Assembly: GCF_003710905.1 (NCBI RefSeq)
Contig: NZ_RHHV01000010.1
Coordinates: 248,001 to 312,000, forward strand
Length of the DNA stretch: 64,000 bases
Direction: 5' to 3'
Source of the DNA: Brevibacillus parabrevis
GTDB taxonomy: Bacteria > Bacillota > Bacilli > Brevibacillales > Brevibacillaceae
Below the pieces are notes generated by a model. It saw nothing but the letters and a program-made list of their open reading frames with translations. It was not told where the DNA came from and searched no databases. The translations under genes and the position numbers were made by a program. Within the stretch, counting starts at the first letter, position 1; every line of letters starts with the position of its first letter. Below, piece by piece: positions 52,702-61,650 of this stretch.

Positions 52702-52806
52702 TTAGCTAAAGAACTTCATGATTTGTTCAACTACCCGAACAGTGAAATATAGCACTCTCAAAACCCAAACAAAACGATCGAACAAATTTTTGATAGATTT
52801 AATCAT
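52702..52806 (-). CDS. 34-residue cationic amphipathic peptide
   Basis: An unflagged small gene with GGGAGGTGATTACT before the ATG at 52806. The peptide has six Lys/Arg against two acidic residues and alternates charged and bulky hydrophobic residues (FDRFVWVLRVLYF in the middle, IMKFF at the end). It has no signal peptide or leader. It could be a leaderless bacteriocin-like peptide, a small membrane toxin or a phage miniprotein. Its 5' leader faces the start of the 52878 gene. Confidence 0.55.
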   Translation of the reverse strand: MIKSIKNLFDRFVWVLRVLYFTVRVVEQIMKFFS

Positions 52807-52877
52807 AGTAATCACCTCCCTATAAATTGCGGAGGGCGGTAGAAGAAAACGAGTAAGTTTTTCGGGAGGTAAGAGGC

Positions 52878-53522
52878 ATGAAGAAGCATCAGTGGGAAAA
52901 AATTCTCAAAATCGTAGCGCGAAAGATCAACAGCGGTGATTTTACAAAGCTGAAGCCAGTCACTTCCGGTGCGTCGACAAAACGATTAGTGACCATATAG
53001 CCAAGAAATACGTTACAGAGTGGCAGCCATGGTGGTACGACCAAATTGAGAGTTGGGGCAACATGAGCCTCGGAGAAGGGCATAAAAAGTTCTTTGATCA
53101 GTGTTGGCAGGAGTTGCAGGCGTGGATAGGCATTGATATGGAGAAATATCACCAGTATTTTGAACTCAACCACAAAGATAAGCCCAAAAGGCAGCGTAGC
53201 AACCGCAAACCAAGACGGGAAAAGGAACAGGCGATCAGGAAACTCAGGAATCCGCGCGAGTACAAAATCGTCGTAAATGAAGGTGGCAAACGAGTTTGGA
53301 AAACTATCGTTGGTGAACCCAGTTTTTCAATACCAGGGATACGAGTTTTTCATAGCTCACTACCAAGGTCGCTGGACAGTCTCTGATATTGTTTCAGGGG
53401 CAAGGATTGTTCGCGATACTCGTTACAAACGAGCCGTAAAATACGCTAAGGGGCTGATCGAGAAACACTTCGATCGCTATGTTGCGATGGTGGAGAGACT
53501 AAGACAGGAGGAACCTGCTTGA
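52878..53522 (+). pseudogene. Phage-type protein split by two frameshifts
   Basis: Piecing three frames together gives one ~210-residue protein: MKKHQWEKILKIVARK to about 52970, then KKYVTEWQPWWYDQI ... KEQAIRKLRNPREYKIV to about 53295, then FQYQGYEFFIAHYQGRWTV to the stop. GGGAGG precedes the ATG. The shifts fall near 52965-52975 and 53290-53310. I do not know the family; style is that of prophage early genes. Confidence 0.6.
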
Positions 53523-54001
53523 AAGCACTTACCATACATCAACCTTGGGCGACGCTGATCGCTTTGGGTGAGAAACGTCTTGAGACTCGGAGCTGGGCCA
53601 CAAAGTACAGTGGCCCCCTTCGCGATCCACGCCGCCAAAAGGTGGACAAGGAAGTGTGCCAGCAGGAGCCTTTTCGCATCGTGCTGGCGAGTCATGGATA
53701 CACGGCGGACAACCTGCCAACAGGCGCGGTGGTAGCGACAGCCACCCTCAAAGAGTGCCTACGGATCGTTACCCCAGGTACAGGCCAGGTAGCGGCCTAT
53801 CGTGATTCAGACGACGCTATGGTACCGATTGACGGACAGGAAAAAATCTTTGGCTGGTTTGAGCGAGGAAGGTTTGTTTGGAAAAGGGCCGACGTCAAGC
53901 CGATCGATCCGGTTACAGCAGTAGGCAAGCAAGGACTCTGGAACTGGCACTATGGCACATGCATCAACTGTAAAGGTGACAATGGATCGGCTACACTGAA
54001 T
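53519..54001 (+). pseudogene. ASCH-domain protein, disturbed and cut by the insertion element
   Basis: MKALTIHQPWATLIALGEKRLETRSW is a textbook ASCH start (putative RNA-binding fold), and LPTGAVVATATLKEC and GKQGLWNW follow. Between GPL and VDKE the expected AIHAAK reads RDPRRQ, which one extra C near 53620 and one missing A near 53640 would exactly explain. Starts at TTG 53519 with AGGAGG. After residue ~160 the frame runs into the element at 54002. Confidence 0.7.
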
Positions 54002-54063
54002 TGGACAATTCTCTTAGGGTCTAGTAGATTGAAATCAAATCGGTATGGAACGGAGAGAATGTC

Positions 54064-54348
54064 ATGGGGAAACGTGAGCGTCGGTCATTTACAGATCAAT
54101 TCAAACAGCAGATGATTCAGCTTTATGAAAATGGCAAACCACGTGCAGATATTTTGAGAGAATATGATCTGAGTGCATCTGCGTTTGACCGTTGGGTCAA
54201 ACAGAGTAGAACCACAGGTTGCTTCAAAGAAAAGGACAACCGAACAGAGGAACAAAATGAACTCATGGCGTTGCGTAAGGAAAATCAACGGTTGAAGATG
54301 GAGAACGATATTTTAAAGCAAGCAGCGCTGATCTTCGGACGAAAATAA
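54064..54348 (+). CDS. IS3 transposase OrfA (copy A)
   Basis: A 94-residue protein: HTH (SFTDQFKQQMIQLYENGKPRADILREYDLS-type fold, ~res 8-38) followed by a leucine-zipper-like coil (ELMALRKENQRLKMENDILKQA). Intact here, while copy B has a stop. The end of OrfA lies 2 bases before OrfB, which is in the -1 frame, as expected for programmed frameshifting. Confidence 0.85.
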   Translation: MGKRERRSFTDQFKQQMIQLYENGKPRADILREYDLSASAFDRWVKQSRTTGCFKEKDNRTEEQNELMALRKENQRLKMENDILKQAALIFGRK

Positions 54349-54350
54349 CA

Positions 54351-54961
54351 GTGATCCGGCACAATGCACATAAATACCCCGTGTCTGCCATGTGCACCAT
54401 CCTCAAGGTGAATCGGAGTACCTACTATTATGAAAGTAGCCAGCAGCCATCTATTGATGATGAGGTGGAGCAAGCAATCATCCATATTTTTGATGAGAAT
54501 CAGCGCGTGTATGGAACCAGAAAGATCAAGGCAACCCTACAAAAAGAAGGATGGATCGTTTCCAGACGGCGGATTGGACGCTTGATGAAAAAGAATGGTC
54601 TTGTATCGGCGTATACGGTTTCCCAGTATAAACCGCATAAGTCACCGTGTAACGATTCACCAATCCAGAATGAACTGAACCGCGAGTTTACCAACCGTAC
54701 GATTGGTGACGTCGTCCGTACATTCAACATCAAGCGCTCGCTAAGCATGAAAGGCTGCCCCTATGACAATGCAGTCGCAGAAGCAACTTTTAAGCTGATT
54801 AAAACGGAGTTTGTCAAGAATCGAAGATTGGGTCACTCGCACAGTTGAAGCAGGAACTAGGGGCATACGTGAAATGGTTTAACGAAACAAGAATTCACTC
54901 GACATTGGGGTATTTGAGTCCACTCGTTTACAAACAGAAAGCACTTAAGAAATCTGTCTAG
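54351..54961 (+). pseudogene. IS3 transposase OrfB (copy A), internally deleted and frameshifted
   Basis: It reads as OrfB to EFTNRTIGDVV, then jumps to RTFNIKRSLSMKGCPYDNAVAEATF. About 75 residues that carry the first two catalytic aspartates in relatives are missing; only the Glu region remains. It also lacks one T relative to copy B in ATTTGGG near 54830, which shifts the frame so the tail (WFNETRIHS... LSPLVYKQ) is out of frame. Confidence 0.8.
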
Positions 54962-55070
54962 TTTGGTGTTGACGGTCCACAAAGAGCTGCTGCCATTGGA
55001 TGACGAGCAAGGCATTTGAGAAGATTGCGCGCAGGTCATGAGCGATCTGGCGCCATAGGAGGGGAACGGG

Positions 55071-55478
55071 ATGCAAGGGAAAGCAGGGCGCGAGATCAAG
55101 TTTCGGGGCAAACAGAAAGACAACGGTGAGTGAATACGGCTACATCTGGATCATTCCGGTGCTGCAAATTCATTACATTTTGACGGGCAAAATTGATGTG
55201 CGCGATTGCTCCATCGAGAAATATGAAGTCGATCCAGCATCAGTGGGGCAAATCTCTGGTCTCCCCGACAAGAACGGCAAGGAGATTTTTGAGGGGGATA
55301 TCTTCCAGACTGATAATTACCCTAATATGATCACGATAGATTTTGGGGTGTAAAGAGGCTGAAGGCTGGCGTAGCCATTCGCGGTATCTCAGATGGATTG
55401 TTGGAATACGTTGATGATTCAATCGAAGTCATCGGCAACATCAACGAAAACCCGGAGCTGCTGGAGGTGGGCAGGTGA
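55071..55478 (+). pseudogene. YopX-like phage protein, frameshifted
   Basis: It starts MQGKAGREIKFRGKQKDNGE then hits TGA; the next frame continues YGYIWIIPVLQIHYILTGK ... KNGKEIFEGDIFQTDNYPN to a second shift near 55353, and the third piece ends IEVIGNINENPELLEV, the usual YopX tail. ATAGGAGGGG precedes the ATG. The bases 54980-55048 before it hold another gene tail (ELLPLDDEQ). Phage YopX function is unknown. Confidence 0.75.
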
Positions 55479-55579
55479 TGGACAAAAAACAACTTCTCAT
55501 CGACTCAATCGCAGCAAGCAAAGAGATTCTGGCAGAGCTTAACGACTTCGCGGAAAACGAAGGCCATCCAAATGCGTAG
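55478..55579 (+). CDS. 33-residue phage small protein
   Basis: The ATG overlaps the YopX stop (TGATG), with GGAGGTGGGCAGG upstream. One charged helix (LLIDSIAASKEILAELNDF). No family recognised. The bases 55580-55690 after it hold no intact gene. Confidence 0.45.
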   Translation: MDKKQLLIDSIAASKEILAELNDFAENEGHPNA

Positions 55580-55690
55580 ATGATGCTCTCAGTTTGCAAG
55601 GAGATAAGGCATCTCAAAGCGCAAAATAGCGAGCAGGAGTCGGAACTTGGGTTGATCGAAAGTCCTTCTCACAGCGGGGCGCTGAAGTAA

Positions 55691-55995
55691 GTGGGACGTG
55701 AGTTGGATGTGAAAGTGGCGGAGGCGTTGGTGTGGCAAGTCGTGAGTGTGCATGATGACACGGATATACACCGATTCCCCACTTTTCAACGTCTTGGGAA
55801 GGCATGGGCGTACTGATGGAGGAAGCACGCAGAAGCGACATTTGGTTATGGTTTGAACCATCTCTTAAAGGGTACGTTGGTGTAGCCTGCGATGGCCCGT
55901 GTGATCGGAAATATTACGTGAGCGACATCACTGCGGCGCCGTATGCAATATGCCTAGTGTTCCTGAAGGCGACGGGAGTGATAGGCCATGCGTGA
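55691..55995 (+). pseudogene. Phage ABA-sandwich domain protein, frameshifted
   Basis: GRELDVKVAEALVW is the usual start of the Phage ABA sandwich family; the frame is lost near 55785 and regained as PHFSTSWEGMGVLMEEA and DITAAPYAICLVFLKATG. One base change at the CCCC run near 55786 explains it. Typical of prophage early regions in Bacillales. Confidence 0.65.
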
Positions 55996-56296
55996 CGACG
56001 GAAAAGACCTGGCGGTATGCAAGGCTGCTACTGATGGTCCTTGGTACGCAAATACGAGTTGGCTTGGTTGGCTTGCTTCCGAGGTTACAACAAACCCAGG
56101 AGCATCAGCGTATGAGTGGGTTTGCCAACTTTGGTACAGAGACGAAGAAGTCATGCGAAATCATACAGCTAACGCTCGATTCATCGCCGAAGCCCGCGAA
56201 TCGCTGCTGCATTGGATCGAGCGGGCGCAGGCAGCAGAAGCGGAGGTCGATAGGTTAAGAAAAGAACACCATTTTGACCGCATTGAGCTTAATTGA
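55988..56296 (+). CDS. Ea22-like phage protein
   Basis: A 102-residue protein: an ATDGPWYANTSW segment, then NARFIAEARESLLHWIERA and AAEAEVDRLRKEH. This ATPGPW ... NARFIA ... coil layout is that of Ea22/Ead-like phage proteins. Intact. GGGAGTGATAGG precedes the ATG, and the start overlaps the previous gene's end. Confidence 0.7.
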   Translation: MRDDGKDLAVCKAATDGPWYANTSWLGWLASEVTTNPGASAYEWVCQLWYRDEEVMRNHTANARFIAEARESLLHWIERAQAAEAEVDRLRKEHHFDRIELN

Positions 56297-56302
56297 CAGA
56301 TC

Positions 56303-56485
56303 ATGAAGCTGGAGACAGCAAACAAACGGCAAGAGAAACTTATAGCCATGGCAAAGATTCGAGACATCCTGCAGTTCAAAAAGCGAAAAGAGAACGAGCC
56401 GATCAGCTTCGAGGATCATCTGGAGCGCGCAACGGAGCGCCAACGCAAGCCGGAAACGAGGAAACCATGGCAGAGCGCCAGTTGA
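56303..56485 (+). CDS. Small phage hypothetical protein
   Basis: A 60-residue, highly charged, helical protein (KIRDILQFKKRKENEPISFEDHL). The overlap with the next gene (19 bases) and same-strand packing fit a phage gene string. Function unknown. Confidence 0.5.
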   Translation: MKLETANKRQEKLIAMAKIRDILQFKKRKENEPISFEDHLERATERQRKPETRKPWQSAS

Positions 56486-56861
56486 TCCGTGAGATGCGTG
56501 GAGATGTCGAATGGGTCATTGAGTGGTTGGAGAGCGGTCGCCGTCCGGGCAACAAAAGAGGAATCGAACGGCGCGCTGCTTACCAACGCGAAAAGTTAAT
56601 GGACCTGATCCGCATGCAGGCATTTGTCGCACACAGTACGGCTGGCAGCCCAGCAAATATTACTGAGTGGCTTAAGGACGCGCTGTGCGAGCTGAGTTAG
56701 TGGGAACGAGAATGCTATGTCATGGCATAAGGCCAGTGCTTCTCGCATGCTGAGGTGGCTAAACCGCTCGGCATATCCAACGCAGCGTGGACCCTCACAT
56801 CAAGCGTGCGCAGCAAAAAATATCGGAGCGTGTGATGAACGGCCTTTTCCTTATCGGATGA
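56467..56861 (+). pseudogene. ArpU/sigma-region-4-like late regulator, broken
   Basis: MAERQLIREMRGDVEWVIEWLESG continues intact to ALCELS, then TAG (56698). Beyond it WERECYVMA, GQCFSHAEVAK, and in another frame VDPHIKRAQQKISERV ... LFLIG give the HTH end of phage positive-control factors. There are two stops and one shift. Loss of this late-gene activator fits a dead prophage. The interval 56862-57122 shows no gene. Confidence 0.65.
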
Positions 56862-57122
56862 GGCTATTTTTTGTCGTGCAGATGCCACCTAATTTAAGAA
56901 AGGCCTTTTTCTTTCGCAAACCCCTCCTACCGCCTTAGGAACGGGGCGGATTTCTTCTCGTATGGCGATGCATAGAAGAGCCAAGGAAAAAACTGCTCTA
57001 ATTTCTATATTGCGAATAGATTACTACTAAAAGGAAGAAAGAGGCGGCACTATCAAGGCAGGAATAACATGGACAACGTCTAAATAAACTAAGTCAATTA
57101 TAACTAGGGAATGGGATGAAGT

Positions 57123-57695
57123 ATGGAGAAGTTACGAGATCAAGACGTTAGGGAGGTACTGCTGGAGCGCCTGTCATCAGTTTACAAAGACGAACCTGAG
57201 ACGAGAATTATTAACGAATTAGGCATTGATTTTGGTGCCTCCAGAGTTGATGTTGCGGTTGTGAACGGAATATTACACGGATATGAAATAAAGAGTGAGA
57301 GTGATACCCTTAAGCGGTTGCCAAAGCAAATGGAATATTATAATCGCTTGTTTGAACGCTTAACAATTGTAGTAGATGAAAAGTATTATGAAGAAGTTAA
57401 AGAAAGTGTTCCAAATTGGTGGGGTATCACCCTTGTAAAGAGTAAGGACGGGGAAGTAAAACTTATAAATAAAAGAAAAGGACGCCGGCAGACGTCCCAA
57501 GATAAGGAGCTTTTATTAAAACTTCTTTGGAAAGATGAACTAGAAAAACTTATAGATGTTCTTGGTTATCCTAAGAAACTGAAAAAACTACGCAAACAAA
57601 AGCTACTAGAGTTATTTTTAAGAGACAACAACACCAAAGTAATTAAAGAATTCGTTTACCATTCCTTAAAAACACGAGAGCATTGGAGAGACTAA
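57123..57695 (+). CDS. sce7726-family protein (putative PD-(D/E)xK-like nuclease)
   Basis: A 190-residue intact protein. The family core is ELGIDFGASRVDVAVVNGILHGYEIKSESDTLKRLPKQ: the D...ExK arrangement (VDVAVVN...YEIKS, ~res 41-60) suggests a restriction-nuclease-like site. The C-terminal half is Lys-rich and helical. It converges on and overlaps the sce7725-type gene by 4 bases. Low GC and intact frame contrast with the decayed phage genes either side, suggesting recent arrival or selection. Confidence 0.75.
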   Translation: MEKLRDQDVREVLLERLSSVYKDEPETRIINELGIDFGASRVDVAVVNGILHGYEIKSESDTLKRLPKQMEYYNRLFERLTIVVDEKYYEEVKESVPNWWGITLVKSKDGEVKLINKRKGRRQTSQDKELLLKLLWKDELEKLIDVLGYPKKLKKLRKQKLLELFLRDNNTKVIKEFVYHSLKTREHWRD

Positions 57696-58741
57696 CGAAT
57701 CTCTAATTGATCAGTTACAAATTCAATATGGTGATTAATACCAAATTCTATTGGCTTTGCGTGGTTGGTGATTTCCAAATCACCAACTGAACATTCATAA
57801 ATAGCACTATCTCCAACAGAAAAGTCTCTGCCTGAGTAGTAGTCACTTTCGACAATTGTTTTGCACACATCAACGAAGCTTTCAACACCACCATCTTTTA
57901 ATAGAGTAGATTTACCTATCATGTAAAAATCTGCGGTGGTGTAAAAGATTTTTAGATAGGTGTTGTAGTAGTCGATGTTCTTACCCTCCTCAGGCTCAGG
58001 TGCAAGACGAACGGTGTAATCAGCAAAATGCAAATCAGGGAATTCATCCAGTAATTCAAAATAAGTATTAATGTCATCCCTTGGTGATGCTTCTTTGATT
58101 GATGCTGCAGATACACCATCACTATTTGCAGGACAAGAGGTTAATGCCAGCAAAGTAATAGCGTTTTCTAATTTTGAGTATGTTTCTACAGCGTTTTTAA
58201 TTCTTTTGTATCCTTGATACTTGTCAGCAAAATCTATGATGATAATTACCTTGTCCATCATAGTAAAGTGAGTACTCAAGAGCCCTTCAATCCGCTTATA
58301 GATAAATGGATCAAGTGTGCTATCAAATGAATTGCAACGTACACGCACTGCTATTTTATTGAGTCCTTGGTCCTTTATGGCTTCCACATACCAATCCGGG
58401 GAATCATAGTGGAAACAAGGAATAAAATCGAGCCCTTGTTGAATCAGTTTTTCTGAACAATAGCTAATAATGTTTTGTTCATCTTCTGTTAAGAGTGCAT
58501 CTTCAGGATCACCAATAATGTCGTATGCTTGTTTAAAGTCATAGATGAATTCTCTGTTTTGAAGTTTTCCCGACAGATACGTACCCAATGTTTTAAAAGA
58601 CGTCCACCACGTCTTTTTATTTTTGGAACTAATTCTTTTTGATTCAATAATCGGAACAATTGAATCCTTGGTCTCCTCCTTCAAATTGAAATATGCATTC
58701 ATTTCTGAAGCTGAATTTCTCAAGATTGGATAGTAAGTCAT
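57692..58741 (-). CDS. sce7725/T4 beta-protein family protein
   Basis: A 349-residue intact protein. YYPILRNSASEMNAYFNL and IVPIIESKRI at the start, HYDSPDWY, and a barrel-like series of strands match the Beta-protein (sce7725) family, found beside sce7726 genes. Biochemical role unknown. GAGGTGATG lies before the ATG. The tail-to-tail overlap with sce7726 links the pair physically, though they are on opposite strands and so separately transcribed. Confidence 0.75.
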   Translation of the reverse strand: MTYYPILRNSASEMNAYFNLKEETKDSIVPIIESKRISSKNKKTWWTSFKTLGTYLSGKLQNREFIYDFKQAYDIIGDPEDALLTEDEQNIISYCSEKLIQQGLDFIPCFHYDSPDWYVEAIKDQGLNKIAVRVRCNSFDSTLDPFIYKRIEGLLSTHFTMMDKVIIIIDFADKYQGYKRIKNAVETYSKLENAITLLALTSCPANSDGVSAASIKEASPRDDINTYFELLDEFPDLHFADYTVRLAPEPEEGKNIDYYNTYLKIFYTTADFYMIGKSTLLKDGGVESFVDVCKTIVESDYYSGRDFSVGDSAIYECSVGDLEITNHAKPIEFGINHHIEFVTDQLEIR

Positions 58742-58884
58742 GTGAACATCACCTCTTAATTCTTTGGTAGGTCTAAAGTTCTGCTTTATTTATCAGTTCC
58801 CCTTCTAAATGTCGGGAAATGTCGGTTGAAAGTTGTAGGATAATTGGCCTTTCTGAAGAAGTTACTGGAGGGAGGTGATAAGGC

Positions 58885-59175
58885 ATGTACCAGATAAAAT
58901 ATCAAAGCGGGACTTTTGAGAACAAATCAAGCTTCATAATTGGTACAACTAGCTTTTTTGATGCAATGGTTCTCAACGAAGAAGATGAAGTTAATTATGT
59001 TGTCAATCGTGCAAGGCAAATGATTCAAAGTGGCGGGGTCGTTATATTGGAAAAGCCATATCAAAATGAGCCTCCAGTAATTGTGGCCGTAATTGAAGAC
59101 GAGGAGTCGCTTAACCAATGGGCGGCAAAGACGGATGATTTACAACAATGGATAAAAAGAAACAAGAAACGCTAA
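58885..59175 (+). CDS. Hypothetical protein of the phage cargo region
   Basis: A 96-residue acidic protein (YQIKYQSGTFEN, IVAVIEDEESLNQWAAK). GGAGGGAGGTGAT lies 7 bases before the ATG. No family recognised. It sits between the sce7725 gene and the terminase genes, on the terminase strand. Confidence 0.6.
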   Translation: MYQIKYQSGTFENKSSFIIGTTSFFDAMVLNEEDEVNYVVNRARQMIQSGGVVILEKPYQNEPPVIVAVIEDEESLNQWAAKTDDLQQWIKRNKKR

Positions 59176-59248
59176 GTATTTTTTGGCACCCAATGAGGTG
59201 CTTTTTCTTTTGCAAAACAACTCAAACAATGGTGGTGGTGACCATGTA

Positions 59249-60257
59249 GTGGCACGAGCAAGAGACCCCAACCGAGACAAGGCATATGAGATTTGGGAGC
59301 AAGCCAACGGCGAAATCAAGCTAAAGAATATTGCGGATCGATTGGGTATATCCGAAGGAACGATACGGGGCTGGAAGAACAAAGACAAGTGGTCGTTGTC
59401 GGTAGATAAGCTGCAAGAGCCTCCAGTCATCGAGGATGAGCCGGAAGCAGACGAGTTATACGATCAGGTAGTGAGCATCGCCGTAGAGGCGCCAATGGCT
59501 TCAGCCAGCTTGTTACAGCGTCACATGCGTATTGGGTACACACGAGCAGCACGTCTCATCGAGCAGATGGAACGGGGTGGTTGGTCCCTACGAGGGTAGC
59601 GCACCGCGCAAGGTGTTTTTAAAACAGGCCTTGATATTCCGCCGAAAATTTCCGATACTTCCCCCAACGGAACGCTGTGAACCGCCACTGGAAATAGATG
59701 ACGAAGACGTGGCTCTGACTGAAAAGCAGAGGCTTTTTTTGGAGTACCTTCGTGATTTCAACGCTACCAGAGATGCTATAGCTGTTGGCTACAGGAAGAA
59801 GACGGGGTGGGAAAACCTGAGAAAACCCCAGATTCAAGCTGAGATAAAGCGGCAAAAGGAAGCGATGGCTGATGATTTAGGGCTTGATGTTCAACGCATC
59901 ATTGCGGAGTACATGAAGATTGCGTTTGCGGACATTACTGATCTACTAGAGATCGGACAAAAAGAAGTCCCGGTCATGACCATGTTCGGGCCGATGACAA
60001 AGGTTGAAGGCAATCCAGTAACGAAAATAGTGAACTAAGCTGACTTCAAGGAAAGCGAGAGTATCGACGGCATAGTCATCAGTGAAGTAAAACAGGGCAA
60101 AGACGGTGTTAGCATCAAGCTGCACGACAAAATGAAGGCTCTGGAGAAGCTCGAAAAATACCTTGGCTTCATGACTGAAGAGCAGCGAGTGCGGGTGGAG
60201 AAGCTGGCACTTGAATTGGATAAGCTCCAGTCTGATGATGACGAGCGCCCAACGTAA
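59249..60257 (+). pseudogene. Phage terminase small subunit with inserted FtsK-gamma-like domain, broken
   Basis: Domains in order: DPNRDKAYEIWEQ and HTH IKLKNIADRLGISEGTIRGWK (PBSX-type TerS N-terminus); then ELYDQVVSIAVEAPMAS and LLQRHMRIGYTRAARLIEQM, which is an FtsK gamma winged helix; then LTEKQRLFLEYLRDFNATRDA, a Terminase_2 domain, to DDDERPT. A frame change near 59575 (GVVGPYEGSAPR continues) and a TAA at 60036 break it. Starts at GTG 59249. Confidence 0.7.
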
Positions 60258-60271
60258 GTTGTAGTGCAGAG

Positions 60272-60733
60272 GTGGTTGCGTTGGTCCGTTCGAGGGTTGG
60301 ACACCGCACGCACGCTAAACAAGTTGAAGTCATGCAGTCCACCGTCAGAAACATCGTCATGAATTGTGGGAGACGTGGAGGCAAAACCAACGTAGGGGCG
60401 CGGAAGTTCTTCGATAACATTCTGGCTGACTGGGAGCGAGGTAAGGGTCTTCCGTACAAGCCTCCGCGTAACCTGAAAGTCATGAAAAAGTCAAAGCCCC
60501 GCCTCGAATACTGGTGTATATCACCAACTTACGCCATGTCTGAGATCCAGCAGGAAGAGTTGGCAGCAGTTATCCCGGAAGAAATGATTGAGAGCTGGGA
60601 TGCGTCAAAGAATCGTATTTGGCTGAAAGGTTGGGTGCTGATCCAGTTCAAGTCGGTGGACAATCTGAAAACGCTTGTCGGTAAGGGGGGGACGGTGTAT
60701 GGCTTGATGAGGTGTCCAAGATGAAGGAGCAAA
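60272..60733 (+). pseudogene. Terminase large subunit N-terminal fragment
   Basis: GHRTHAKQVEVMQS and the Walker A GRRGGKT (~res 33-39), then EYWCISPTYAMSEIQQEEL. At the seven-G run (60686-60692) the frame is lost; one base less gives GVWLDEVSKMKEQM, the Walker B region. The element copy B starts right after. The nuclease half is absent from the window. Confidence 0.8.
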
Positions 60734-60751
60734 TGGACTGTCAACACCAAA

Positions 60752-61363
60752 CTAGACAGATTTCTTAAGTGCTTTCTGTTTGTAAACGAGTGGACTCAAA
60801 TACCCCAATATCGAGTGAATTCTTGTTTCGTTAAACCATTTCACGTATGCCCCTAGTTCCTGCTTCAACTGTGCGAGTGACCCAAATCTTCGATTCTTGA
60901 CAAACTCCGTTTTAATCAGCTTAAAAGTTGCTTCTGCGACTGCATTGTCATAGGGGCAGCCTTTCATGCTTAGCGAGCGCTTGATGTTGAATGTACGGAC
61001 GACGTCACCAATCGTACGATTGGTAAACTCGCGGTTCAGTTCATTCTGGATTGGTGAATCGTTACACGGTGACTTATGCGGTTTATACTGGGAAACTGTA
61101 TACGCCGATACAAGACCATTCTTTTTCATCAAGCGTCCAATCCGCCGTCTGGAAACGATCCATCCTTCTTTTTGCAGGGTTGCCTTGATCTTTCTGGTTC
61201 CATACACGCGCTGATTCTCATCAAAAATATGGATGATTGCCTGCTCCACCTCATCATCGATAGATGGCTGCTGGCTACTTTCATAATAGTAGGTACTCCG
61301 ATTCACCTTGAGGATGGTGCACATGGCAGACACGGGGTATTTATGTGCATTGTACCGGATCAC
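60752..61363 (-). CDS. IS3 transposase OrfB (copy B), internally deleted but in frame
   Basis: 203 residues, against about 275-280 expected. HKYPVSAMCTILKVNRSTYYY and the helical region to REFTNRTIGDVV are normal; the next residues RTFNIKRSLSMKGCPYDN belong ~75 positions later in relatives. The first two catalytic Asp segments (SDLTYV- and HTDRG-like) are missing. Probably inactive. GTG start at 61363. Confidence 0.8.
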   Translation of the reverse strand: MIRYNAHKYPVSAMCTILKVNRSTYYYESSQQPSIDDEVEQAIIHIFDENQRVYGTRKIKATLQKEGWIVSRRRIGRLMKKNGLVSAYTVSQYKPHKSPCNDSPIQNELNREFTNRTIGDVVRTFNIKRSLSMKGCPYDNAVAEATFKLIKTEFVKNRRFGSLAQLKQELGAYVKWFNETRIHSILGYLSPLVYKQKALKKSV

Positions 61364-61365
61364 TA

Positions 61366-61650
61366 TTATTTTCGTCCGAAGATCAGCGCTGCTTGCTTTA
61401 AAATATCGTTCTCCATCTTCAACCGTTGATTTTCCTTACGCAACGCCATGAGTTCATTTTGTTCCTCTGTTCGGTTGTCCTTTTCTTTGAAGGAACCTGT
61501 GGTTCTACTCTATTTGACCCAACGGTCAAACGCAGATGCACTCAGATCATATTCTCTCAAAATATCTGCACGTGGTTTGCCATTTTCATAAAGCTGAATC
61601 ATCTGCTGTTTGAATTGATCTGTAAATGACCGACGCTCACGTTTCCCCAT
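61366..61650 (-). pseudogene. IS3 transposase OrfA (copy B) with internal stop
   Basis: Same as OrfA of copy A, but CAG is TAG at the codon after FDRWVK, truncating the protein near residue 48. A second change (TGC to TCC) lies a few codons on. Confidence 0.8.

Larger units (their letters stand above)
54002..54979 (+). mobile_element. IS3-family element copy A, internally deleted, 978 bp
   Basis: It begins TGGACAATTCTC and ends in GACGGTCCA, the TG...CA ends of the family, and matches copy B (60734-61712) almost base for base in opposite orientation. The transposase lacks the central segment. A 14-base word (CGGCTACACTGAAT) left of the element is also present beside copy B. No target duplication is seen. 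Confidence 0.85.

Noticed and set aside
54980-60733. Inversion of the whole block between the two IS copies
   Set aside because: The inverted copies allow it, but swapping flanks does not restore any gene or a target duplication, so there is no positive evidence.
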